From Anas platyrhynchos (lineage: Eukaryota; Chordata; Aves; Anseriformes; Anatidae), in contig NC_092601.1 of assembly GCF_047663525.1 (NCBI RefSeq), positions 18,809,501-18,873,500 on the forward strand: DNA of 64,000 nt. The letters run 5' to 3'. A model generated the notes under the pieces. That model did no database searches and was not told the origin of the DNA. It saw nothing but the letters and a program-made list of their open reading frames with translations. A program made the position numbers and the translations under genes. Of this stretch, positions 25,109 through 53,107 are shown piece by piece. The first letter of the stretch is position 1, and each line of letters starts with the position of its first letter.

Positions 25109-25114
25109 TTTATT
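25109..25114 (-). terminator. PolyA signal AATAAA of the snoRNA host gene
   Basis: Minus-strand AATAAA in an AT-rich stretch, giving a cleavage site near 25.09 kb, about 290 nt from the RAB26 end on the other strand. Confidence 0.5.
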
Positions 25115-25873
25115 GAATTATCTGTAAGCTGTAGAACCAGCCCAATAGAGAACACAAAGCGGAGATACAGCAGCAAGCAGTTTAAAATTTACAACATTGA
25201 ACTTGATTTGAGAACAAGGAAAGAACAAAGACATGAACAACTTGTTATATTAAAAAAAAATATTAGAATTAAGATTTAAGTCAGTCTCCTACACAATCAC
25301 TGTGAGGACTGCTGGCTGTGAATCGTTTTGTTTACCTGTACTACTGCATCCACTGCCTGCCATTACCTTTGCTGTAGGCTACCACGTGGCAGAGAAAAAA
25401 AGTTTTTATTTTATTTCACAGCATCCTGCAGCTGATGCTGCGTTCTTTAAAAACTACACAGACTCTTTAATTGTACAGCATGAAAAACATCGGTTTCACT
25501 GTTTGATACAGCAACCCCAAACGCGTTTTTTAGCTGTATTCGGGTGCATCCCTTGCTGTATTCACAGCCTGATGCCTACGTTACGCCTGGAGTCACAGCT
25601 ACACGCGGCCCACCAGGTCCCGTTACTCCAGCCCCGATTCCACTTGCCCCAAAGCACCTCGTGGTCCCGCACAGCTTCCCGAGCGGGCTCAGGAGCAGCA
25701 GCCCACCACACACGTGTGCACCTCACCGGCCGGAGCTCCACGGCGCCCGCCAGGCCCTCGTGCCTCCCTTCCCGTGCCGCCGGTGCGGTGCGGGTCCCGC
25801 CGGCCCTGCGGAGAGAAGGCAGCGCGGTGAGAGCAGCCCGCTGCGCCCCGCGCCGCCCGGCCCGCCGCTCCCT

Positions 25874-25963
25874 CGAGCCTCAGCCGCGATGCGTCAGCAG
25901 GGGCCGCGGCCACCCGCCGCCCTCAGACGAGGTGTCAGAAAAAGTCGGATCATCCCCGGCTCG
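25874..25963 (-). ncRNA. SNORD60: C/D box snoRNA, SNORD60 homologue
   Basis: Read on the minus strand, a 6-bp terminal stem CGAGCC (25963-25958) / GGCTCG (25879-25874) closes a box C GGGATGA (25956-25950, one mismatch to RUGAUGA) and a box D CTGA (25883-25880). Internally, a D' box CTGA (25938-25935) is followed by CACCTCGT and a C'-like box (about 25928-25922). The core CTGACACCTCGT matches what I recall of vertebrate SNORD60 (U60), which guides 2'-O-methylation of 28S rRNA. Box D lies about 74 nt before the downstream 3' splice site, the usual distance for intronic C/D snoRNAs. Box C is imperfect and the identity rests on memory. Confidence 0.62.
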
Positions 25964-26066
25964 CCAGGGCCCAGCCCCGGGCCCAGCCCCAGCCCCGCCG
26001 CTCCCCGCCCCTCCCGCCGCTCACCTACCTGCCCGCCGGAAAGGCCCCACTCCGCCCCCGCCGAGC

Positions 26067-26074
26067 CTTTTATA
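26067..26074 (-). promoter_or_regulatory. TATA box of the snoRNA host gene
   Basis: TATAAAAG read on the minus strand, 30 nt upstream of the CCTTTCC pyrimidine start; a CCAAT box (26096-26092) lies just upstream. Confidence 0.65.
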
Positions 26075-26349
26075 ACCACGTCCCTGCCGCTATTGGCCAG
26101 GCTGCCCGTGGGCTCAGCCAATCGGCACCAGTTGGGGTGATCGCCCTCGCCCTTCTACCGGCGCTGATTGGCTGCCGCTCCTCCTCTCCTCAGTGGCGCG
26201 GTGCGAGCCGAGGCGCGGTTCGGCGCCTCCCGATTGGCTCCCGGCGGAGCCCGAGCGAAGCCAGTAGCAACAGCTGTTGTAACACCGCCTGAGCGCGGAA
26301 GCGCCAATCAGCTCTATGCCGCGCGGGCTGCTGGGAGTTGTAGTCCGGG

Positions 26350-26513
26350 CGTTTGGGAGACGCGGCGAGGAAGCGGGGCGAAGCTGGGAGCGCGGGACTA
26401 CAAACCCCGAAGAGCACCGCGAGGAGCGGCGCTTCCGGCCCGGGCGGCAGCGGGGCCAAGGCCCGGGGCCGCGATGTGCCGGGGCCCGGCGGGGCAGCTC
26501 CGGCCGCTGCCAG
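26350..26513 (+). other. TRAF7: TRAF7 exon 1, non-coding (inferred start)
   Basis: The 3' border is supported by the donor GCCAG/GTACGG at 26513/26514; the 5' start is inferred from the CpG island and motif positions. It contains one ATG (26474) that opens a short uORF continuing into exon 2. Confidence 0.5.
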
Positions 26514-29500
26514 GTACGGGCCGGGGGGGGGCAGGGCCGGGCCTGGGGGGGGGGGCAGCAGCGGGCGGTGGGCGGGAAGGGGCTCCAGGATCGGGGTCTG
26601 GGGGTTCCCCGGGGGTCGCACGGGGGCTGCAGGGGCCGGGCCCTGCGCGGCTGCCCCCACAGGCACCGCGGGTGCGGGGTGAGGGGGCCCGGGGGGAGGC
26701 CGGGCACAGCACAGAGCCCTCGCGTTGTGGTTTCACGGAATTATTGGGGTTGGGGAGGGCCCGCAAGGTTACCCCGTGCTGCCACCCCCCCCACCGCTGC
26801 CACCCGCTGGGCTGTGTCCCCGGGCACCCCGGGGCCGGTGGCAGCACTCCCCGGGCTGTGCGGGCCCCCCCGGGGCCTGCCCGGTTTGGCCCCCAGGTGA
26901 AGAGGTGAAGCTGCCAACAGGAGGGGCAGCGCTGTGGGGAGCGGGGTTCAGCGTTACCGAGCAGTGGTAGAATTTCGCCAAGCCTAAGCCAAGCCGCAGG
27001 GAGCAGGGCGTTGGGTCAGGGAGTGAACCTGAGCTGTGAGGAGTTCGGGCTGTGTGCCCCGGGGTGGCACTCACGCAGTGTGACCCTGTGTGTGTGTGCC
27101 TGCTCTGCCCCACGGGGAGCTGCTGTGGGCGCTTTCTGTGGCAGCTCCGTGCTGGTGGTTTTCCCCGGGGCGCCTCCGTTGCTGCTTTGCGGGCTGCTGG
27201 ATACGCAGCGTTATGGATAGCTCGGGAACTATCCAAGGAGGGTGAGAAACTCCCGATTCCCTGAGAAGTGGGAGGTGGCTGAGCTGTCCCTGCGGATCCC
27301 TCGGGTCCCAGGCTCTGAGCTGTGTGCAGCAGGAGGTGCTTTGCTCCTCACCAGCGCGGGGATTGGCCGTGCGGGGCTTTTCCAGCTGGCTGGCCAAGTC
27401 CCCCCTGCTCCGCGTGCCTTTCTGCTTACCTCACTGCGAGCTGCAGGCACACAGCGGAAGGGACGATTTGGCCGGGGGAAGCTGCCTGAAGCTGTGGGGC
27501 TCGGGGCCCTGCTGCCCCCTGCCCCTGCGGGCAGCCTGCGGTGAGTGCTGGGGGCGGGCAGGGCGCTGCCGGTGAGCCCGGGCTGCTTCCCTCGGGGCAG
27601 CAGTGGGGGAACCGAGCTGTTCTCACAGCCCTGCCTAGATCAGAGTGAGGGCAGCAGGTACCTGAGGTCCAGCACTGGGTTAGAAGCGGTGCCTGCAGCT
27701 GGCTGGGGCTGCCCCATGCTCCTGTTGTGGTCCTGAGTGTCCTGAGGCTGTGTGACAGTGACCCCAGCAAGTGCTCCCTGAGGTTGTCCCCGCTGGTGTC
27801 AGACAGGTGAAACCCTCAGGATTCACAGAGGGAGAGCTTCTGGTGTGATGGTGGGGAGCTGCGGGGCGCTGGAGGGTGCTTCTGGCTGAAACTGGGTAGT
27901 GGCTGTGTGAAAGTGGAAGGGGCAACATCCACTGATTTCGTCAGCAATCAAGAATTCAGTGCTTATCTGTCTGAGATCTGATACTGCTAATTTAATGATA
28001 CTTTGCCCAGCTCACCTGGTAGCAGCGAGGCACTGCAGTGTCTGTCCCTCACAGCGGGTGTCAGCTCTTTGGGTTGGGCTCTTCTGCTTGTTCTCAGTCA
28101 AAAACTACAAAAAAAAAAAGCCCATGAGACTGAGATTTGCTGGAATCTTTTATTTGTAAAGAAGCTGATGAGTTTCAGAAGGGTCCCTGATGTGATCTGG
28201 TTGCACCCAGAGGGCAAACAGGAGCACGGCGTGAAGTGTCAAAGCCCTGGAAGGTGTCTGGGGAGAGCAGGGGAAGGAAATGATGCGTGATCTTCTGCCC
28301 CGTGTCCTACCAGTCAGACAAGGTGCTCGTGTCATCGTCACGATGCTCTGTAACTGCCGGTGCTGAGCTGCACAAGCACTTGGGAAATGAACGCTATTTC
28401 CTCCAGAGGCACTGAGCAGGAGGCTGCAGGGACTGTCCTGTAGCAGAGCTGGTGTTTGAGCTCGGGAACCCTGCCTCCTTTAGAGACCTGGTGCTGAACA
28501 AGGCGGAAAGAACCTGCCCAAGGTGACCTGATGTCCCCTGCCACCTGCCCTGAGGAGCCCTGCACCTGCAGGAGCTGCTGAGGTGCCCAAGGAAGCGGGT
28601 GTTGTCCCCGAGCCCTTGTGCTACCAGCTGTTGGGGCAGCTCAGCTCATCTGGGGTAGGAATATTCCCCCGGTGATGTGCCAGCACTGCAAGGGACGTGT
28701 AACCCTCGTGGCTCTGCCTGCGGCGTGGTAAGAGGAACAGAAACTTGTGTCCTTCGCCGTCAGTGTCCGTCCCGTGGAGCCGGGGAGCTCAGCGCAGAGC
28801 GGGATGGCTCCGGGACTGCCCTTCCCACCCGGCCAGCCCAGCGGCCCCAGAGAGCCTCGGTGACCCCAGGGAGGGCAAAAGGAGAAGGAAGCAGACGCAG
28901 GGCACGGAGCTGAGCTCTGTTGCGTAAGGCCGGGATGTTTGCAGGTTTCTCAGCAGTCGCCTTGCAGCGGGGCGTTGCGCCCGGCAGCCACTCCCCCGGG
29001 GTGCCGTGTTTTCCCTGAGAGCACCCAGTGCCCTGCCAGCACCTCCCCAGGGGCACGGAGCCCAGCGCTGCCGCTGTGCCTGCGACAACAAGGTTCCCCC
29101 ATCAGGAGCTGGCTCCAGAACCGGGACGAGGCAGCCAACGTGGCGTTTATGGAGGACACGAGCTCTGCCAGCCCTACGTCTCCCCGCGAAGCCGTGGCCG
29201 TGTCCCTGCGGTTGGCTGTGAGGACCTGCTGGGAGCAGCCAGGTGAGCGGGTGCTCGGGGCGATGCCCTGCAGCCGGGGGTGCCAGCAGCAGCCCCACAG
29301 GCACCCTCCTTCAGCAGGGCCCTGAAATCAGCCCGGCTGCCCCCACTGTTCCCCTCCCAGCTCCGAGGGGTGCTGCTGGGCTTGGAGGCAGCCAGCAGGG
29401 AGCTGCCTCATGCTGCCTCTCCTGGCTTCTGCAGTGGGGGAAAAAAAAAAAGAGTGCTGCTTTCCCCAGCTGTCTGCAACCAGCAGTGGTTGGGTTTTTC

Positions 29501-32097
29501 CTTCCCCGAGTTACTAAATGAGGAGTTTCGAGGCTTTTCTCCTCGCTGAGCCTCCGAAGCCCGAGCTGGTTGCTCTGTGTGGAAATGCTGAAAGCCGGCC
29601 CGGCCCTGCCTTGCATCTGGTTACCATCAGCCGCGCGGTTTGGTGAGCAGTGGGTTCCCACAGCTTCCTTTTTCCAGGGGAGATTTTTTCCCCTCGCTTT
29701 TTATGGTCAAAAGCGGCGCGGTTGCGCTAGAAAAACAAACAAACAAGCAAACTGCAGGCGAGGAGAGCCCGGATCACAGCCTCTGCAGCCTGGATCAGTG
29801 TAAAATCCCAGGGTCACCCCGTGGAGTCCCGGGCTGGAAGGTGGGAGCGCTCCCAGCACCCCTGACCTGCTGCCACCGGGGACTCAGGGGATTCCCGGAG
29901 CCCGCTGGTGTTCAGTCATCGAGGAAAGGCTGCAGACCGGAGGATCCCGTGACTTCCAGTAACTCAGTTATTCCTTCTGGGTCACAGAGCACACCCCTAA
30001 CGTAAGGAGGCAGCTGGGAACTCGCCGTGTGGTTGTTGGCATCGCCTCTGCTCCGGTCCCAGAGGGCTCAGGTGCCAGGCCAGGGTGCAGGGACGCAGCA
30101 GGGATTTTGCTGATGCTGTAGGAAGCTGGTGTTAACTGCACAACCATCTCGGCTGCCTCCTTTTAGCTTTGCTGTCAGTTGGTAAAAGCCTTTCTCAGCC
30201 CCTCGAGGTGTGAAGGCATCCTCAGGGAGGTGCCTGCTCTGCTGCGGTGGTTCCTGCGTGCGGTGGTTGCCGAGATTTGGGCTGAAAACAGATTATTCCT
30301 GTGGTGGCTGGGGTTGTGCAGACCGGCTGCTGTCCCGCTGGAGATTTTTCCCATTGCTCGCATTCCTCTGGTTTCTGCTCAGAGCAGACACGAGCAGCTC
30401 CCCGCTGCTGGCAGGTAGGTCGCTCAGCCACGCTGCAGGGCTCGGGACGTGATTACGAGCAAGGAGGGGGAAGTCCCCGTGCTCCCTGCCTTGCTTTGGG
30501 TTTATCCAAGCTCTGTTAAGAGCTTGTGTTGGGTTTATCAAGCCAAGGTCGGCTCCTGCAGCCATTCCCTGGGCTTTGGGGCAGGGTGTGTGTGCAGCTA
30601 CTGGGGAGGTAACTCAGGGGTAACTCCTGGGGCTCCTGCTCTTCTTGGGACAGCAGGGGGCTGCTAGCAAGTCCTAACCCCTGGGGATTTCGGGCTCCTC
30701 GCCCTTGGGTAGGAGAAGGCCGACAGCCCCCACAGCTTCCCGGTTGTTCTCCCAACAACTTCCCAGGCCCTTTGCTGGCGGCGGCTCCTGTCCCGCGGGG
30801 AGGGATTTGGGTTGTTTTAGTCAGCTGGTTTTGGCCAGCCTGCTCTCGCTGCAGATGTCTGTTCAGCCCTTGGACTCTGCTGCTGGCAGGAGAGCAAGGA
30901 GATTTAACCATACCTTGGGCAGAAGGGATCTTCTAGTCGGGATTTCTTCCTGAGCAGCTTACTCCTGGAGCGCCTGCGCAGCCTGGGACGGGCTGCAAGT
31001 GCCAGGAGTCCCTTCCTGCTGCCAGGGTGCCCGGGAGGAGAGCTCTGTGCCATGCCCAGCCTCTCTGCTGTGATGGAAACTTCTGTCCAGGCCAGAGGCA
31101 TCTCTGTACGACAGCAGAGAGGCTCAGCTCCTTCCTGGGGGAGCAGCCTTGGTACCCGGCTCCCGAGGAGGCTGTTTGGGAGCATCCTGTGGGACCCAGC
31201 CAGCAGCGGGGCTCTGTGCCCTCAGCCAGCAGCAGGTTCCAGCAGAGGTTAAAGAAAGCCAGTCCCAGTGTTTCCGCAGGGTATTGTGCAATACTTGGCA
31301 AATTTGAGCCCATCTGAAGCCCTGTGTAAACAACCGAGGAAGAGAAGTGAGGAGCGAGCCCCTCGGCTGGCTTCTGAGGGGAGGTTCCTGGGCTTGGCCG
31401 ATGACCCAGACCTTGCCGGCTGCTTCTGGGCACAACCTGTGAGTGGGATCCGGGATCACAAACGTGGTAATTCAGTGAGGTTTCTTCCTGAGGCAGCGGG
31501 ATAAAGGTTTCACTGGGACAGCCTCGCATCCTTTCTGCCCTCCACGCGTGCACAGCTCCCTCGGCGCGCTGTAGGGTCAAGTTTGTGTCTGTGGCTTTAG
31601 CCCAAATCTGCCGTCGTGGTGTCGTGGTGTGCTCTGCTCTGGGCCTGCTGTGTCTGGCAGAGGCAGCTCCCTGTCGGGACCCTGCTGCTGATCCCTGCTG
31701 GGTGTGGGGTGCAGGGCAGCAGCAGGAGAGGTGCTCGGACCTACACTCAAACCGAGAGGGAGAGAGGGCCAGGTATGGAGATCGCGTAGGGCTGCTCTCT
31801 GCTGGGGCTGGGATGTGTGTCTGCAGTTGGAGCAGTTGCACACTTCTAGATTACGGGTATTCCAGTGTGTAGGTGATTAAGAAATCATTTTAAAAGACGC
31901 TGATTCTTTGAAAATTCCTCACACTGCTCAGGAGTGATTTGAAGGGGCTGACTTTGACCTTGCTGCTTGCTTCTGAAAATCCAGGGTTACATGAATTTAG
32001 GTAAATGCTTGGACTTAATGCTACCAAAGAGCGTTCTCTGAGCCCAGAGATACGTGCAGGGATCCTAACTCTCCTTCTGTCTGTCTGTCTTCCACAG
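26514..32097 (+). other. TRAF7: TRAF7 intron 1
   Basis: A 5.6-kb first intron. It starts with G-runs (26518-26560) and the tail of the CpG island, has a CR1-like scrap near 26.73 kb, and otherwise shows no exon, repeat array or structured RNA that I can support. Confidence 0.6.
26731..26773 (+). mobile_element. Possible CR1 LINE 3'-end fragment
   Basis: TCACGGAATTATTGGGGTTG and the following GGGAGGGCCCGCAAGGTTA resemble the usual avian CR1 tail (CAGAATCATTAGGGTTGGAA then GACC). The match is short and diverged. Confidence 0.35.
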
Positions 32098-32134
32098 AGC
32101 AAACTTCCCATGACTAACAAGTGCTGGTTGGATT

Positions 32135-49942
<17,808 letters not shown>

Positions 49943-50680
49943 GAGAGCGCCGCACTAGTCCTGCACACTGAAAGACCAAAAACTCCCCTCCGTCGGCCTG
50001 CTGGGTGACTAACACCACTACAAACGACTGCTGCAGCTCCTCCCCGCACCGACCACTGCCTGCCGCTGCCCAGCAGCGCTCAGGACGTGCCCGTGGATGC
50101 TCCAGGTGTTCCCTCAGGTCTGCCGGGCATAGCTGGAAACGCCGAGGAACCCAGTGGGGCGCCGGGGCCTCCCTCAGGGCAGCGTGCTCTCCTCCACCTG
50201 CCTCCCAGAGCTGGGGAGCAGCCTCCGGAGTGTGGGGCTGGCTGCTGGACCTCCCCAGCCTGCACCCCCCCGTGGGACGCAGCAGGGCCCTGGGCAGCGA
50301 TGGCACCGAGCGGTGCGGGTGGTCACCGGCGGGGGCCACCGGTCCCTTTGTAAATGTAGGACTGAGCGTTAGGCCTCGCCCTGGGGTGGGTCCCTGACCC
50401 CTTTCTGTTTCTAGTATTTAATTTTACTGCCAAGATGTCAGGCTGATCCATCTGGAAAGAGGTGTTTCCTTGAGTAGCCAGGTACGATTTTTACGCCACA
50501 GCTAGTTCTCAAATCAAGTAACACAAGCCCATGGTTTCACCACCCTGTAATAATGGTCTCCACATTAAAGAGAAAAAAGCCTCCGTTGCATTTTTACTCA
50601 CATTTTCTACTGTTTTTAAGATTGTAATATAGATTTGATTATTTCTTCATTGACAATAAAAGTGGAAAGAGTTCTTCCTG
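49943..50680 (+). other. TRAF7: TRAF7 3' UTR
   Basis: About 740 nt from the stop codon to just after AATAAA at 50655-50660. A GC-rich first half is followed by an AT-rich second half. An ATTAAA at 50564 could serve as a weaker upstream signal. Confidence 0.75.
50655..50660 (+). terminator. TRAF7: TRAF7 polyadenylation signal AATAAA
   Basis: Canonical hexamer in TGACAATAAAAGTGG; cleavage is expected near 50.68 kb, about 320 nt short of the convergent CASKIN1 end. Confidence 0.75.
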
Positions 50681-51018
50681 GCCAGCGTGAGTTATTGCAG
50701 GCGGGAGCACCCGTCCTGTCGCCGCGCCCCCCCATCCACCCAGGACCTGTCCCCCCACGGGTGGGCACCGAGGCAGGGAGACTTCCAGCCACAGCGCACC
50801 CAGCTCCCCTCCCAGGCTGGCACCAGCCCTGCCAGGGCAGGGGCACCCCAGGGTGGCCCAGGACCACGCAGCGCACGCACCCAGCACACCAAGACCGTGC
50901 CACGAGGACCTGCGAGCTCCCAGCCCCCCCGGGTGTTCATCAGGAGCCCTTACACCCCGTGCCTGGAGGGGCACCTTTTGGTCACAAACTGGTGGCAGCC
51001 CGGCAGGGTTTTATCTTT

Positions 51019-51024
51019 TTTATT
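51019..51024 (-). terminator. CASKIN1: CASKIN1 distal polyA signal
   Basis: AATAAA on the minus strand in AATAATAAAAAAGATAAAAC; the most distal signal before the TRAF7 end. Confidence 0.5.
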
Positions 51025-51599
51025 ATTTTTCTTTAAATATTTGTTGCCAGACTTCGTATAGGAGCAAACTTCTTCACAGCACCACGAGCCATCTACTATT
51101 CAGAATAGGAAGAATAAGACGAGTAGAGGTGAAATCTAAGCACAGAAGAGCAGGGAAAGCACCAAGATGCATAGCTTGACAGATGGGATACGATACAGTC
51201 CATAACTTAATCATAAAAAATATATATATGTATATATCCATCATGTAGAACTTTATGGATTTTTTTTTTTAGATACATATTTTTTTCTTTTCAACAGATA
51301 TTTTCAGGCGGGTGATTTTTTTTTTTTGTTATTTTTAAAGTCTTTTTTTGTGTTTTTTTTTAAAAGAAATTTCAAAGTTGTGCCAAACACATCTGGATCA
51401 GCGAACACAACAGGAGAGAGGGGAGACAGAGAGGGGAGGAGAGGGAAGAGAAGAGGGGAGAGGGCGAGACCAGGCTGTAGGTCTCGGGAAAAGAAAGGTA
51501 CATCAACACTTTTTGAAACCACAAGCAAAAAATGCATTCATCAGAACTCAAGCGACTGAACCAGACTCCAGCTCCTGTTTGTACATGGATATACAGCCG

Positions 51600-51665
51600 T
51601 GCGGCCCGCAACGCACACGAGCACACGCACACACCCGCGAACGCACGCACACGCACACGCGCACA
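51600..51665. repeat. Degenerate (CA)n-type repeat in the CASKIN1 3' UTR
   Basis: ACGCACACGAGCACACGCAC and following CA/CG dinucleotides. Confidence 0.75.
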
Positions 51666-52041
51666 GGAAAACGAATGCCGAAAAAAAAGAAACCCAAACC
51701 TGAAGACACCCCAAAAGAAATGAAACACCTCCAGTAGAAGAATTAACAAAAACCTCCATAAAACAAGGCACATCCTTTGAGTTCTTAACTGTGTAAAAAT
51801 AAAGACGTTACACCGACTTCGAACAGAAAAACCCGAACAGAACTGCTTGCACGTACCTTCCACCCAGATAAAAGGTAAATATTGTGCTACTCGTAGAATG
51901 AGTTTGCCACAAGACACACAGCTTAGTATAATCTAATAGTTTTTCTCAAGCTAAAATCCAGTTTTCTCTTGATTTTTTTTTAAACTGCTTTATATATAAT
52001 TGCTAATATTTTTAAATCTTTTAAATATATATTTGTTAAAG

Positions 52042-52057
52042 TTTATTCTTTTTTATT
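52042..52057 (-). terminator. CASKIN1: CASKIN1 proximal polyA signals (two)
   Basis: Two minus-strand AATAAA hexamers ten bases apart (52057-52052 and 52047-52042), possible proximal cleavage near 52.02 kb. Confidence 0.4.
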
Positions 52058-52473
52058 ATTTGGGGGGCGGGGGAAATCCATTTTATACCTCTCGTTTGTT
52101 TTCCCCTCCAATAAATTAATACTTCTGTATAGCTTATTACATCCTCTCCCCTGGCGGCGAGGGGGCCGGGCAGGGGCACGGCCCGCTGCCCCCCGCTCGC
52201 CCCAGCGCAGGGTGCTCGCTCACCAGTTTGCAACTGGTGCAAACAGAAATCCCCTCCCCACGCCCGAAGGGAAGACCCCACGCGAGGAAGCATGGCAGCG
52301 CCTGCAGCACCCCTTTGCGGAGCTCGGGGCCCTGGCGCGGGGGTCCCGGTGCTGCGGGGGGCACGGGGAGTGGGGCAGCCCCCGCAGCCTGGTCCGGCAC
52401 CATGGCCCCGCGCCCTGCCCGCCCCGCCACTCGCAAACGACGACGGAAAAACAGGAAACTAAAAAAGAATATT

Positions 52474-52531
52474 TAAAAAAAAAAAAAAAAAGAGAGAGAG
52501 AGAGAGAAAGAGGGGAAAAAAAAAAAAGAGA
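52474..52531. repeat. A-run, (AG)n and A-run purine tract
   Basis: A run of As, then GA repeats, then AGGGGAAAA and another A-run; low complexity in the CASKIN1 3' UTR. Confidence 0.9.
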
Positions 52532-53107
52532 AAAGAAACCCAAGTTGCCCATCCGGACTCCCCACCAGAACAAATCGGCACGGCCACCGCGCCAGCCCCC
52601 CGGCACGGACGGACAGACGGATGGACGGACAAAGGCCGTCTGCTGAAGGGAGCGGAGGAAGCAGCGTGGCCAACGTGCCGGGGTTGTGCTACATTCGGGG
52701 CCGGGGCCGGCAGGGCACGGGCACAAAGGCAGCGGCCGCGGGGCCGGGGGGCTGTGGCCACCGGCCAGGTAGGTAGAGAACCCCCGGTGCCCCCACAGCC
52801 GGCGAGAAGGGGGCGTTTGGGGCTGGGTCGTGTTGCTTTGTTTCTTCTGTTGTGGTTTGTTGTTTTTTTTTTTTGCTTCTGCAAAAGGGAGTCCTGCCAG
52901 AGCCGTCGCGGGGCGGCGAGCGGGCGCCGAGTCCGTGAGCACAATCCTGAGGTATCTTCTTCTTTGTGCAAACCCCGAGGGATGGGATGTCCGGGAGGGG
53001 ACGGCTGTACAAAGGGGACGGGGAGGGGGCGGCGGGGCCGGGAGGTCGTGGATCGTTGTGCCCTTGTGCCCACGTAAGCCCTGAGGTTCGCGGGGCCGTC
53101 GCGCCCC

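Larger units (their letters stand above)
25090..26044 (-). ncRNA. SNHG19: snoRNA host gene, SNHG19-like (hosts a SNORD60 homologue)
   Basis: This non-coding transcript is inferred on the minus strand. A TATA box (26067-26074) lies 30 nt upstream of a pyrimidine start CCTTTCC (26044-26038), the TOP-type start usual for snoRNA host genes. A tiny exon 1 (26044-26029) ends at CAG/GTAGGT. The intron carries a C/D snoRNA at 25874-25963 and ends at a CTTCTCTCCGCAG acceptor, giving a likely exon 2 at 25805-25727 (donor GCCG/GTGAGG). A polyA signal AATAAA is at 25114-25109. No conserved protein frame is seen. Human SNHG19 occupies the same place and orientation between RAB26 and TRAF7, as far as I recall. 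Exons between 25.7 and 25.1 kb are not resolved. Confidence 0.6.
25700..26900. promoter_or_regulatory. CpG-island bidirectional promoter (snoRNA host gene - / TRAF7 +)
   Basis: CpG-dense sequence separates the minus-strand host gene from TRAF7. Five CCAAT/ATTGG cores start at 26092, 26118, 26167, 26233 and 26304, an NF-Y-type array. Two ACTACA-type motifs (the ZNF143/SBS class) lie nearby: ACTACAACTCCCAG on the minus strand (26344-26331) and ACTACAAACCCCGA on the plus strand (26397-26410). The TRAF7 side has no TATA box. Confidence 0.7.
26474..32117 (+). other. TRAF7 uORF 1 (19 codons, spliced)
   Basis: ATG at 26474 in context GCCGCGATGT. It runs 13 codons to the exon 1 donor and, after splicing to 32098, ends at TAA 32115-32117, 17 nt before the main ATG. 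It depends on the inferred exon 1 to exon 2 splice. Confidence 0.4.
51000..53107 (-). other. CASKIN1: CASKIN1 3' UTR
   Basis: From the stop at 53108-53110 the minus-strand transcript runs through GC-rich and then strongly AU-rich sequence. Candidate AATAAA signals (minus) are at 52057-52052, 52047-52042 and 51024-51019, giving a roughly 1.05-kb or 2.1-kb UTR. It contains a purine tract on the plus strand (pyrimidine in the RNA) at 52474-52531 and a CA/CG-rich stretch near 51.6 kb. Confidence 0.65.

Noticed and set aside
26168-26908. A 246-residue frame across the CpG island
   Set aside because: Spans the promoter and TRAF7 exon 1/intron 1; Gly/Ala/Arg-rich from CpG composition.
28160-28200. 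CTGATGAG followed by CTGA, considered as a C/D snoRNA
   Set aside because: Boxes only about 25 nt apart and no terminal stem.
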